A stretch of 64,000 nt of DNA from DASQZK01 sp963771005 (GTDB lineage Bacteria > Bacteroidota > Bacteroidia > Bacteroidales > GCA-2748055): the NCBI GenBank assembly GCA_963771005.1, contig CAVYRO010000010.1, positions 492,986 to 556,985 on the forward strand, read 5' to 3'. How positions within the stretch are numbered: the first letter of the stretch is position 1; every line of letters begins with the position of its first letter. Made by a program: the position numbers and the translations under genes. Positions 19,201-27,569 of the stretch are shown here, piece by piece. Below the pieces are notes generated by a model, which saw nothing but the letters and a program-made list of their open reading frames with translations, was not told the DNA's origin and searched no databases.

Positions 19201-20963
19201 CTCATATCGGTGAAAAAGACCGTCTGTTCCCTCCCGGAGAAGACTACGGCAGGTCCTTTTTCCTCATCAATTGATGCAGCGATGGTTTGCGAAACCCTGA
19301 ATCCCTTTTCTCCTTCACTGGGGTACCATCGGAAATGATCCTCCTCGCTTGCAAGAATATCCGCCCGCCCGTCGCCATTTAGATCGAGCAGGTGCAAGGC
19401 CGGATCTCCGGGATTAATGTTCGGATAGGATTCAAAAGTCTGCATCGGTTCCCATTCACCCTCATCCGTTAATTTAAAGTAACCCTTAGGGTCTTTTTCA
19501 TTGTGCACCAGGTATTTGGAGCCATTGCCTTCCAGGTCTTGTATGGAGATCGCCTGGTTGGCCGTTCCCCCTGAAGAGGGTCTGGAGGCCACCGGCATCA
19601 TGGGAGAAAATTTGCCATTGCCGAGGTTCGATTTATAATACCAATGATCAGCCTGTCCTGTGAGAATACCGGCTATTCCCTCGCTGAAAAGATCGACCCA
19701 GAGATAGGTCCTGTTATCGATGCCATAGGGTGCGTTGACCCGGTTTTCAGGGGTCACATCATGAACCTGAGTATTCCATTCATGTTTTTGATACCGGATC
19801 TCTGTTTCGGGACGAAAGGCCGTCTTATAGGAATCTGCAGCCGCATCCCACAGGTGGCCATTCTCCCTGGCCCTTGCCAGGAGTGAATGTCCGGGAATGT
19901 TTTGCCCGTTAGCGGGAATGCCCGTCTCATTATCGTAGAATAGTTGAAGCGATCGTACCAGACAGGGGTTGACCGGCAGATCCTCCGGGTCGAAACAATG
20001 AAACATCAGGATACGCCGGCACAACCGGTATGTCCGTATTTGAAAACCCGCTCTGAATGCCGAAAACGGATCCTTCCGGGAGATCCAGGTTTCTTTTTGC
20101 CGGTCAACATCCTTCCGGACCGGGTCGGTGAGGCTGTGTTCCCCGTAATCAAAAACCACCCTGAACATGAAATCATCGTCGCCCGGGATCTGATCACCGA
20201 TAAAATAAGGATGCTTGTTCCCGTACAACACTTCCTTGATATAAACCTGGGAAGCATTGCCAGACCTTTGTGTTTCATTTAGTTTAGGAGGGATCCCAGC
20301 AAAATCCTCATGCTTGTATTTGTAAATCGTTATATTTCCTTTATCATCATGCGTAAGGCACAACTTCCATTCGAATACCCGGTTTTTATCGCCGGGATCG
20401 GCCAGGCGGCTTTCGTCTGTTAGCCCGTAAAAGGAATGAAAATTTTCCCCGGTGACCGTTTTCCAGAATGTCGTACCTGTCGCGTTGTCTTTCCATTTTT
20501 CGATCCGGGCAAATGAGTTTTCAATACGCGGGCGGTATCGCGTCACCGTATAGGAATTTCCTTCCGCCTCCTTTTGCTGTTTATACCTTTCCAGCTTATT
20601 TCCCTGCTGTAAAAGAAGGGGCACGAGATCTTCGGATCCCGAATATATAAAAGTGTCGGATTCTTCTTCATCCCTGTATTCAGGCAGTTTCTTGTCGGTT
20701 CGCCGGCTGATTGACGGGACGGACAAGTCCCATCCCAGGCCGAAAGGACTGTTGCCATTGCCCGAGTTATAGTTCAATGCAATCTCAGGCATATAACCAC
20801 CGCGTGAGGGGCTTAAGGGCAGGGGCAGGCTGAAGGAGGACGTTCCCGTGACGGAATTTACCCGGAATTTTTCTTCGATACCTTTTATGGCGCCACCTCC
20901 CCGGGGAAGGGAAACGGGCGGAACCGAAACAGTGCTCGTCCTGTTGTATTCATTCTTCTGCAT
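16251..20963 (-). CDS. Tc toxin subunit B (TcB, SpvB/TcdB-like)
   Basis: This is a 1570-aa protein that forms the lower part of the toxin cocoon and docks on the TcA channel. The SpvB-type N-terminal domain starts at about residue 17 (VSLPRGGGAIKGIEEKF) and includes LNYNSGNGNSPFGLGWDL at 63-80. A VCBS/FG-GAP-like propeller spans about 470-670 with Ca-binding-like DLNGDGRAD, DMSGDGLTD and DVDGTGTTD loops. The TcdB mid-N domain (about 670-820) and mid-C domain follow, and RHS/YD repeats (YYDAAGRNIRTEF, FQDNLGRSFF) fill the C terminus. Length and order match characterised TcB proteins. It is the first gene of the minus-strand Tc operon. The last codons before the stop, TTT CCC TGA, overlap the TcC start; a +1 shift there continues directly into the TcC sequence. 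The 370-bp gap upstream should carry its promoter. Confidence 0.93.
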   Translation of the reverse strand: MQKNEYNRTSTVSVPPVSLPRGGGAIKGIEEKFRVNSVTGTSSFSLPLPLSPSRGGYMPEIALNYNSGNGNSPFGLGWDLSVPSISRRTDKKLPEYRDEEESDTFIYSGSEDLVPLLLQQGNKLERYKQQKEAEGNSYTVTRYRPRIENSFARIEKWKDNATGTTFWKTVTGENFHSFYGLTDESRLADPGDKNRVFEWKLCLTHDDKGNITIYKYKHEDFAGIPPKLNETQRSGNASQVYIKEVLYGNKHPYFIGDQIPGDDDFMFRVVFDYGEHSLTDPVRKDVDRQKETWISRKDPFSAFRAGFQIRTYRLCRRILMFHCFDPEDLPVNPCLVRSLQLFYDNETGIPANGQNIPGHSLLARARENGHLWDAAADSYKTAFRPETEIRYQKHEWNTQVHDVTPENRVNAPYGIDNRTYLWVDLFSEGIAGILTGQADHWYYKSNLGNGKFSPMMPVASRPSSGGTANQAISIQDLEGNGSKYLVHNEKDPKGYFKLTDEGEWEPMQTFESYPNINPGDPALHLLDLNGDGRADILASEEDHFRWYPSEGEKGFRVSQTIAASIDEEKGPAVVFSGREQTVFFTDMSGDGLTDIVRIRNGETCYWPNLGYGRFGPRINMDNAPLFDYPDSYNPANLRLADVDGTGTTDLIYLGKNDFRVWMNLNGNEFSPEPVLIPAFPQVDNLSGVAVLDFLGSGTACIVSSSAVSHEPLRYIDLMGGRKPFLFNGYLNNCGKEVTIEYKSSSHFYTEDKIRGNKWITKLPFPVHCISKVKFEDKVSQTVLTTTYRYRHGYYDHEEGEFRGFARVEKYDTEEFEAFRLNDAKNVIEEDLYQPPVKTVLWFHTGAYLQNKKILHQCEDEYFQNTLFNEHVFPEPELPEGLSTEEVREAFRVFKGAQLRTEVYSDDHSGKEDFPYAATQSTFAVRMVQPKGPNRYASFIVLPSESVSYKYEREPADPGISHSFLLEADDMGLPLRTSTVVYPRVKRPAVPGQIPDEVWENQNKLHVVYGEIQYTNDISSDDVHRNRATFETISHELNGIQQPVGFYLSKTELKNAIAGAVEIPFEEDFGAGIRKRRISHNRSYFLKDDLSGPLPLGQLSELALGHKTFLLAFTKNFVSKYYGARVSEQMLTDAKYVHSEGDDNWWIPSGTIVYAQDPRGNFYNPLGMKDPYDLVSSAGYDKYNLVVTKTTDPIGNSTIADMDYRTLAPMQITDPNLNRVAVQTDTLGMVVRSAVMGKAGSADGDSLADPTSAIEYELFNWKNNRKPNYAHISNREKHGNANPRWQESYVYSDGEGDIVLTKSRAAPGKASAWNPATKQVDEVDADPRWVGNGRTIYNNKGNPVKQYEPYFSATEQFEDEAQLVETGVTPVFYYDAAGRNIRTEFPNGTFVKSEFDNWHFTSFDQNDTVKDSRWYTDRGSPDPDNQPEPADPEKRTAWLAAKHHNTPDIVFQDNLGRSFFTINDLGKGKTTRIYSETDLPGRYAKVFDPLGRNISETYTNMAGKPVYGKTAEKGERRIFTDVLDRYIRVWDNDLREMSMSYDDLHRPVSTFLKEGNLEVMLSHHVYGDIFP

Positions 20964-21333
20964 CAGACCCGACTTAGACCTAAAAAACGACCGGCCGTAG
21001 TCCCGTCAATGGAACAACTGGCTATTCAATTCTTTACAGAGAGTGAGAAGATCGCTCGGGGAAACCCAGGTAAGGTGTTTCAGTGCAAAATCTGAAAGAG
21101 GTTTATTGAGGGAATTGTAAAATTCGCAATAAAATTACAACTATTTTCAAGGCAATTCAAGTACGGAAAGGGTTAATATCGAAAAATCAGGATAAATCAG
21201 GCTATAATTCCACGGTTCACCGGTAGGACAACCCCAGGATCAATGGCCTCCTTTCTGAATGAATACGAATGGATTATGGGCAACAAATACCTATCTAACT
21301 TGTTAACAGTGAATAAGTCAAAAATTATTCATC
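20964..21333. other. Divergent intergenic region upstream of the Tc operon
   Basis: This 370-bp gap separates the start of TcB (minus strand) from the exported methyltransferase gene (plus strand) and should hold both promoters. It becomes AT-rich around 21100-21210. I find no exact Bacteroidota TAnnTTTG minus-7 element with a good minus-33 partner, no clear hairpin and no credible small gene, so no regulatory site is assigned. Confidence 0.4.
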
Positions 21334-21999
21334 ATGAGAACGCATCCCGAACGGTATTTGTATTTATCCGCTTTTTTCCTTTTTATGGCCGGGTTATCAC
21401 TGCCGGGCAAAGCCTGGTCACAATCCGGGAACGATAGCAACCTGGATGAAAAAGTCCAATCCTTCCTCGACAGCCATAAAGGTACCTGGCATGACCTGAA
21501 CGTTCCTGCAAGTGACGGAAAATTGCTTTACGACATCATTGTGAAGAACAAGTACAAAAATGCAGTGGAGATTGGCACCTCCACCGGCCATTCCTCCATC
21601 TGGATAGCCTGGGCACTGAGTAAGACAGGCGGTAAGCTGACTACCATCGAAATTGACCGGGAACGCCACAACGAAGCCCTTAAGAATTTTAAGGAAGCCG
21701 GTGTGTCCGGTTATATCGATGCCCGCCTGGCCGATGCGCATGAGCTGGTACCCAAGATCGAAGGTCCCGTGGATTTTGTTTTTTGTGATGCCGATAAAGA
21801 CTGGTATACCCGGTATTTCAAAGCCCTTGATGACAATCTTGTCCCCGGCGCCTGTTTTACCGCCCATAACACGGATATGCCTGGTGTGCAGGACTATCTT
21901 GAGTACGTGCGGACCCTTCCCGGTTATAAGACAACCATCGATAACAGCGGTGCAGGTATGGGTATAACGTACAAGCTGGGGAAAAAACTGACCGAATAA
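21334..21999 (+). CDS. Exported class I SAM O-methyltransferase (family 3-like)
   Basis: This is a 221-aa protein with the fold of family 3 (catechol/caffeoyl-CoA type) O-methyltransferases. The AdoMet-binding motif VEIGTSTGHSSIWIA is at about residues 68-82, the acidic end of beta-2 is in TIEIDRE, and the catalytic-metal-type DFVFCDADKDWY segment follows at about 148-159. It begins with a typical signal peptide (a hydrophobic stretch and AWSQ near residue 30), which would place an AdoMet-dependent enzyme in the periplasm, where AdoMet is not normally available. A misassigned start is possible: a Met start is not available just downstream, and the ATG at 21334 keeps the signal in frame. It precedes the permease gene by 56 bp and may be co-transcribed with it. 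Confidence 0.8.
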   Translation: MRTHPERYLYLSAFFLFMAGLSLPGKAWSQSGNDSNLDEKVQSFLDSHKGTWHDLNVPASDGKLLYDIIVKNKYKNAVEIGTSTGHSSIWIAWALSKTGGKLTTIEIDRERHNEALKNFKEAGVSGYIDARLADAHELVPKIEGPVDFVFCDADKDWYTRYFKALDDNLVPGACFTAHNTDMPGVQDYLEYVRTLPGYKTTIDNSGAGMGITYKLGKKLTE

Positions 22000-22055
22000 A
22001 CCCTGCGCAACAGGAAGGCACGGCAACCGGTTATAAATTCGCCCAGCGACAGGTC

Positions 22056-23405
22056 ATGGAAGTATCACCAAACGATCATCTTGCCCGGAAAACAGGACTT
22101 TTTTCAGCATCCAGCATTGTGATCGCCAACATGGTCGGGGCGGGGATATTCACCACCTCCGGGTTGTTACTGGCCGGGCTTAATAATCCCCGGCTGCTGG
22201 TTATTCTCTGGATCACGGGTGGTGTCGTGGCTCTCTGCGGTGCGTTGGCGTACGCCGAGCTCGGAGCGGCCATGCCCCGGGCAGGTGGTGAGTACGTGTT
22301 TTTATCGAGGCTCTACCGGCCGGTTTTCGGCTTCCTCAGCGGATGGGTTTCTCTGATCGTTGGTTTTTCGGCACCCATTGCCGCGTCGGCTATCGGGTTC
22401 AGTGAATATTTTTTCAGGGCTTATCCTGGTTTGATGAAGGAGGAAACAGCAGGCGGGTTCCTGACTGCATACCCCGGCAAACTCCTGGCCATCGGTATCA
22501 TCGTCATCTTTACCCTGGTCCACCTTCGGGGAATGGAATTCGGCACGAAGGTCCAGAATTTCCTCACCGTATTGAAAGTCGCACTCGTAGCCCTGCTGAT
22601 CTTTCTTGCCCTTGCCTTCGGTGACGGAACCATGACGCATTTTTCCCAGGGATCACGCATCTCATGGAATTTCAGCAGCCTGAAGACCATGGGACTGTCG
22701 CTGATGTGGATCATGTTTGCCTACAGCGGATGGAACGCTTCAACATATATCGGCTCGGAGATAAAGGACCCGGTGAGAAACCTTCCCCGGTCGCTGCTCT
22801 ACGGTACCGGCATTGTGATGATCCTCTATATCCTGCTCAACATCGTCTTCGTTTATGCCATACCCACGGAAGAAATGAAAGGTGTAATCTCCGTGGGCGG
22901 CCTCGCGGTACGATATCTCTTCGGCCCTTCCATGGAAATCATTTTTTCGCTGCTGATCGCCTTCGCCCTTTTCTCATCCCTGAGCGCCTTTATCATCATC
23001 GGACCGCGCGTCTGTTATTCCATGGCCCTCGATGGAAATTTCTTCCGGTACTTCGCACAAGTTCATCCAAAATACAAAGTACCTTCCGCGGCCATCCTGC
23101 TACAGTCCTTCCTGGCCGTCGTCATGGTGCTCTCAGGCACATTCGACCAGATCCTCACCTATATGGGATTTGCCCTTGGCCTTTTCCCGGTACTGGCGGT
23201 TGCCGGTGTTTTCCGGCTCAGGGCGAAAGGCATAGGGATAAGGGTTTTAAAAGGATCCCTTCACCTCGTCCTGTACCTTGTATTTGCCGTCATTATGCTT
23301 ACCCTTTCTTACCTTGAGAGGCCGGTGGAATCGAGTATCGCTGTAATCACGGCTCTTAGCGGGATCCCGTTTTTTTATTATCTGAAGAGGAGAAGAGAAG
23401 CCTGA
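22056..23405 (+). CDS. APC-family amino acid permease
   Basis: This is a 449-aa inner-membrane protein with about twelve hydrophobic segments. It belongs to the amino acid-polyamine-organocation superfamily, judged by the first helix motif MVGAGIFTTSG and the following YAELGAAMPRAGGEYVFL, the helix 1 and 2-3 consensus of this family. It should import an amino acid or related small molecule by proton coupling; the substrate is not evident. The ATG at 22056 is the natural start, shortly before helix 1. The gene follows the exported methyltransferase by 56 bp and converges on the GH101-like gene, leaving 66 bp between stops. Confidence 0.88.
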   Translation: MEVSPNDHLARKTGLFSASSIVIANMVGAGIFTTSGLLLAGLNNPRLLVILWITGGVVALCGALAYAELGAAMPRAGGEYVFLSRLYRPVFGFLSGWVSLIVGFSAPIAASAIGFSEYFFRAYPGLMKEETAGGFLTAYPGKLLAIGIIVIFTLVHLRGMEFGTKVQNFLTVLKVALVALLIFLALAFGDGTMTHFSQGSRISWNFSSLKTMGLSLMWIMFAYSGWNASTYIGSEIKDPVRNLPRSLLYGTGIVMILYILLNIVFVYAIPTEEMKGVISVGGLAVRYLFGPSMEIIFSLLIAFALFSSLSAFIIIGPRVCYSMALDGNFFRYFAQVHPKYKVPSAAILLQSFLAVVMVLSGTFDQILTYMGFALGLFPVLAVAGVFRLRAKGIGIRVLKGSLHLVLYLVFAVIMLTLSYLERPVESSIAVITALSGIPFFYYLKRRREA

Positions 23406-23471
23406 AGAATTGCGGAATCCGGGTCAAGGGAGTAAGAAACATCTTTTGCTTTCGCTTTTTGTCTCAGAGCT

Positions 23472-25751
23472 TCAAAAATCCTCCGGATCAAAATGCGTGG
23501 TCTTGCCGTCCTCATCGATAAACAGTATCGATTTGCCCGGTAAGTCTTCTTCCTCAAATCTATACAGCTCCGCACCGAAATTTGCCACGATACGGATCTT
23601 TCCAAACTGAATGCGTTGAACGAGCCGGTCGGCGGTTAAAAATTCGAATCCCGTAGCCGGGTATTTCACCGTTTTGGGATGGGTAAGGCTGTAAAACCTG
23701 TACTCATGAACGATACGTTCCTTGTTTTTAAGGAAAAAATCATAATTCAGGTTGTAGACGGGGGGATACTGGTAGAACATCTCGGTCAGGGCCACATCTG
23801 TCTTAATGCCGCTGTATTTCAGGCTTGGTGAAGAGGGATGCGCCGTTGAAATAAGGCAGTCGTGATACACGGTTTCCCACAGGGGGATCTTGAAACGAAG
23901 GTCAAAATACAGGTGCTGGTATTTCTCTTTAAGTGGGATCTCCTTAAAGAAAATATCCATCATTTCGGGCGGCCAGTATTTACCTTTGAAATACGGAGAT
24001 CCCTTATCTTTATTCATATCCCGGTCGTCGAAGCCGAAAACGGGAACGGTCACCCCTTCGTTAATATCCAGGATATCCGCGAACAGAAATGTTGCCTTTT
24101 CCGAGCCGACGGGCACCCGGAACCCGGATCTCAACCATTTCAACCGGTCCATACGGAGAGCTGCATCCTCCTGCTTCGTTAACGGGTGATTTTCCGAATA
24201 ATCATCATAATACTCTCCAAAGGCATCACAATCGATGAAATAGTAGGAATACGGGACTTCTTCAAAATTACGCCGGATCCGCTTCTCATAAAAGCTGCGG
24301 ATCGCCTTTGGATTGGCCAGTCCGCCCGTTGACCTGAACCCGGAATAACCTGTGCCGTCCTCACGCCGCATCCTGACCGATTCAAAGGAGACCCCGGGCA
24401 TTTGAGCTGTTTCCCATGAATCGTCGGTCCCGTATGTCGAGGGATCGTGGATCGAATGGTAGGAATCGTAAATGCCGAACAAATAGCCAAGGTCGAACGC
24501 GTGTTCAACTACTTCCTTATGGTCAGATGCGACCTGGTGACCGTTTGCCTGCAGGATCATCCGGTCAATCCCGGCTTCTTTCAGGGCATCGACCATGCGG
24601 AATGAAACACCCGTACCCCATTGGCCGGGAGGGAGCAGGTAATCCGGATATGCGGCATATAACCGCCCGGCATTTTCCCGCCGGTGCTTTGCGAATTCGT
24701 CATTAACACCTTCTTCCTTAAGGAGTGCTTCCATCGCCCGGATAAAGATATTTATCCCATAATCACTGAGTTTCTCCGAACGTGAAGCCTGGTCGACCGC
24801 ATCGCGTTGGTCCTGTTCCAGTTTCTCCCATTGTCCGGACACAAAGCCCCGGTGGTTTTGAACATCATCGATAATGGCCTTTGCCAGTGCATTAAATTTA
24901 CCTTCCTTAACATCGTACCGGGAGATAAACTGGCCGGATACAAGTCTGGCCCATGGCGCCCCGATCATCCGACCGGTATGCGGCACGGATCTCATTTTTT
25001 GCATAAGGGTAACCCGTGCATTCTTCTCCTCAAGTTCCTTGCGGAAAAAGAGGGCTGCACTGACCGGGGAATGGTTACTCACATGTATGATCCTTACCTC
25101 GTAAGGCTCTTTCATTGAAGCATTCGGTACATAATGGTGCATTAGCTTCAGCTCCATCGTGGCACCGCGATCCGTGAAAAGAAGATCAGAATGGAAGGTG
25201 CTTGTCATCTCATACATTGCGGTTGCCGTATTTTTCTCCACAGCCCAGAAGGGCAGAGATAAGATTGTGGCATCAACGGTCCTCCTGTCAAATTTCCGGG
25301 CGAATACTGTATCCGAAAAGGGAATATAGTACCCTTCGTTCTGTGGCCAGATCAAAAACTGGCTTGATTTTGAAATAGATACCACAGGCCAGGAAAGAAC
25401 CTGGGGCTTTGTACTTTCGAACCTAGCCGAGATGATCAGGCCGGTGTTGAAAACAAGACGGAGTCTCAGTCCCTCACCGGTGTAAATGATGCTCAGGCTG
25501 CTGTCATTCCGGTTTTCCAAAGTGTAGTCTGCATAGTCGAACACAGAATCGGACAGCCGTTCCGTTGTTCCGCTGCTGCCGGAATATTCCAATAACCCCG
25601 AACGGGGATTGAAATGCAGCTCATGATTGCCTTGACGTAATATAATAAACGGTGCGTTGCGGGGATCCGGATTGTCATGGCCAGGCCATAGGATCATGAT
25701 CAGCGGTATGAGAACCAGAACGGGCAGGAGGATTAATTTTTTCATTTTCAT
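23472..25751 (-). CDS. Exported GH101/GH129-like glycosidase candidate
   Basis: This is an exported protein of about 759 aa. The start is set at the ATG at 25749-25751 (MKMKKLILL), followed by a hydrophobic signal segment. An in-frame extension upstream to 25886 would run through an A/T heptamer repeat and looks artefactual. A beta-rich N-terminal region is followed by a probable TIM barrel (GWGTGVSFRMVDALKEAGI-like strands, then YYFIDCDAFGEYYDDY with several acidic residues, then PVFGFDDRD). The region IPLWETVYHDCLIST near the C terminus recalls the conserved PLWE-VYHD block of GH101-type endo-alpha-N-acetylgalactosaminidases and their unclassified relatives. Assignment to a family is tentative; a substrate cannot be named. 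It is convergent with the APC permease gene and divergent from the symporter. Confidence 0.6.
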   Translation of the reverse strand: MKMKKLILLPVLVLIPLIMILWPGHDNPDPRNAPFIILRQGNHELHFNPRSGLLEYSGSSGTTERLSDSVFDYADYTLENRNDSSLSIIYTGEGLRLRLVFNTGLIISARFESTKPQVLSWPVVSISKSSQFLIWPQNEGYYIPFSDTVFARKFDRRTVDATILSLPFWAVEKNTATAMYEMTSTFHSDLLFTDRGATMELKLMHHYVPNASMKEPYEVRIIHVSNHSPVSAALFFRKELEEKNARVTLMQKMRSVPHTGRMIGAPWARLVSGQFISRYDVKEGKFNALAKAIIDDVQNHRGFVSGQWEKLEQDQRDAVDQASRSEKLSDYGINIFIRAMEALLKEEGVNDEFAKHRRENAGRLYAAYPDYLLPPGQWGTGVSFRMVDALKEAGIDRMILQANGHQVASDHKEVVEHAFDLGYLFGIYDSYHSIHDPSTYGTDDSWETAQMPGVSFESVRMRREDGTGYSGFRSTGGLANPKAIRSFYEKRIRRNFEEVPYSYYFIDCDAFGEYYDDYSENHPLTKQEDAALRMDRLKWLRSGFRVPVGSEKATFLFADILDINEGVTVPVFGFDDRDMNKDKGSPYFKGKYWPPEMMDIFFKEIPLKEKYQHLYFDLRFKIPLWETVYHDCLISTAHPSSPSLKYSGIKTDVALTEMFYQYPPVYNLNYDFFLKNKERIVHEYRFYSLTHPKTVKYPATGFEFLTADRLVQRIQFGKIRIVANFGAELYRFEEEDLPGKSILFIDEDGKTTHFDPEDF

Positions 25752-25801
25752 AAAGGTAAAAGTAAAAAGTAAAAAGTAAAATAAAAGTAAAAAGTAAAAA
25801 G
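25752..25801. repeat. A-rich AGTAAAA tandem repeat
   Basis: About fifty bases immediately upstream of the GH101-like start consist of variants of the heptamer AGTAAAA. On the minus strand this is a T-rich tract that would be the leader just before the start codon. A comparable A-rich repeat, with units AAATTGT/AAATTAC, precedes the ATPase gene at about 46378-46424. It may affect spacing of the translation start and could vary in length; this is inference only. Confidence 0.55.
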
Positions 25802-26024
25802 GAATGAGGAAACCATTCTGCTGCCGGCACCGGGTAAATTTCATTTGCCGGTTCGCCCCGGATTTTATACTTTCGCTCAAATACAAGCTTTCTATTTAAA
25901 GCCGCCTTCGACCTGGTAGTGAAACCAGGCGTAAGACTTTTTCTACGTTAGAGGGAACCTGATTTCGGTTCACAAATCCACATCAACGAGTAAGGAAAAT
26001 TTATCCATACTAAAAGAATAGATC

Positions 26025-27452
26025 ATGCACATCATTGACATTTTGATATTTATACTCTACATGCTGTCAATGCTCGGCGTCGGTATGTATTTTTTGAAAC
26101 GCAATAAATCGCAGGAAGACTATTATGTCGGAAGCCGCGGAATGAGTGCGCTCCATATCGGGCTATCGGTGGTTGCTACGGATGTGGGGGGCGGATTTTC
26201 GATCGGGCTGGGTGGTCTGGGTTTTTTAATCGGGTTGTCGGGCAGTTGGATGCTTTTTACCGGTTTAATCGGGGCATGGCTCAGTATCATTATCCTTATT
26301 CCAAAAATATATCCCCTGGCTAAAAAACACAGATTTTTAAGTTTCCCAGAAGTTCTTAATCATTATTACAATGGCAAAGTAGCCGTCCTGGCAGGCATTA
26401 TTTCATTGATCGGTTACACTGGGTTTACCAGTTCCCAGGTACTGGCAGGGGCTAAACTGGCTTCTGCAACATTTCCTTCCATAACTATTCTGAATGCCGT
26501 TTTAATTATGGGGATCGTAATCATTGGTTACACCGTCCTCGGGGGACTTAAAGCGGTGATATATACCGATACCATTCAGTGGATAATACTTATGACAGGA
26601 CTGATCGTTGTGGGCATTCCATTGGGATACATCAAAGTTGGGGGTTGGGAAGCCATAAATACATATTTGCCCCACCATTTTTTAAGTCTTACCCATATTT
26701 CCTTTGTTCAGTTTTTTAACTGGTTAATCACGATCGTTCCCATTTGGTTCGTTGGAATGACCTTATACCAGCGAATTTATGCCTCCAAAGATGAAAAAAC
26801 AGCAAAAAGAGCCTGGTTTGTAGCCGGTTTGCTTGAATGGCCGGTTATGGCTTTCATGGGGATTACGTTAGGATTGCTGGGAAGAGTGGCTTTTGAACAG
26901 GGTATGTTTTCAGGATGGGGATATTCACCCGGCAGTCCTATTGATGAAGAGATAGGATTGCCTTTACTCCTGGCGCATATTTTCCCTGCTGGGCTGATCG
27001 GGTTGCTTATGGCCTCTTATTTTTCAGCTATAATGTCTACGGCTGACAGTTGTTTGATGGCATCCTCCGGTAATTTTACGACGGATATTTTACGGTTGTC
27101 CAGTACAAACCCGAAGAGTATTAAATATTCTCAGTTAGCAACACTGATAATCGGGATCCTTGCGATCGTTCTGGCTACCCTGATGGAAAATGTGCTTAAC
27201 CTGATGCTGTATTCTTATGCATTTATGGTTTCCGGACTGTTTGTACCGGTATTAGGGGCCTTATTTTTAAAGAATCCTTCTTCGAAAGCTGCACTTTACG
27301 CTATGCTTTTGGGGGGAGGAACCACGCTGATACTCATAATTACGTCAATTAAACTGCCATTAGGCTTGGATGCAATTTTCTTTGGCATAACGCTTTCGGC
27401 AGTTGTTTTCGTTTTTATCCAAACCCTTCATACAAAATTGGTCACCACATAA
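26025..27452 (+). CDS. Sodium:solute symporter (SSS family)
   Basis: This is a 475-aa inner-membrane transporter with about thirteen hydrophobic helices. It opens with a membrane helix followed by NKSQEDYYVGSRGMSALHIGLSVVATDVGGG, the typical start of sodium/solute symporters, with the FxLAgR-like loop before helix 2. Further family features are the GYTVLGGLKAVIYTD segment near the sodium site and YFSAIMSTADSCLMASSGN at about 340, the conserved helix 8 segment. It would import a sugar, sialic acid, amino acid or carboxylate with Na+; the substrate is not identifiable. Base composition is somewhat more AT-rich than the preceding Tc genes. It is transcribed alone, with 117 bp before the helicase. 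Confidence 0.88.
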   Translation: MHIIDILIFILYMLSMLGVGMYFLKRNKSQEDYYVGSRGMSALHIGLSVVATDVGGGFSIGLGGLGFLIGLSGSWMLFTGLIGAWLSIIILIPKIYPLAKKHRFLSFPEVLNHYYNGKVAVLAGIISLIGYTGFTSSQVLAGAKLASATFPSITILNAVLIMGIVIIGYTVLGGLKAVIYTDTIQWIILMTGLIVVGIPLGYIKVGGWEAINTYLPHHFLSLTHISFVQFFNWLITIVPIWFVGMTLYQRIYASKDEKTAKRAWFVAGLLEWPVMAFMGITLGLLGRVAFEQGMFSGWGYSPGSPIDEEIGLPLLLAHIFPAGLIGLLMASYFSAIMSTADSCLMASSGNFTTDILRLSSTNPKSIKYSQLATLIIGILAIVLATLMENVLNLMLYSYAFMVSGLFVPVLGALFLKNPSSKAALYAMLLGGGTTLILIITSIKLPLGLDAIFFGITLSAVVFVFIQTLHTKLVTT

Positions 27453-27569
27453 AAGTCTCTTCCTGTGTCTATATGGATATTATGATTACCTTTGTTCCTT
27501 TTTTATACATAAACCCTTTACGGGCTTCTCCCCGGAATTTCCCGGGAAAAATATCTTAACTTATATAAA

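Noticed and set aside
3288..20963. Contractile injection system or type VI secretion locus
   Set aside because: No sheath, tube, baseplate or spike genes are present; the large proteins match Tc subunits A, B and C.
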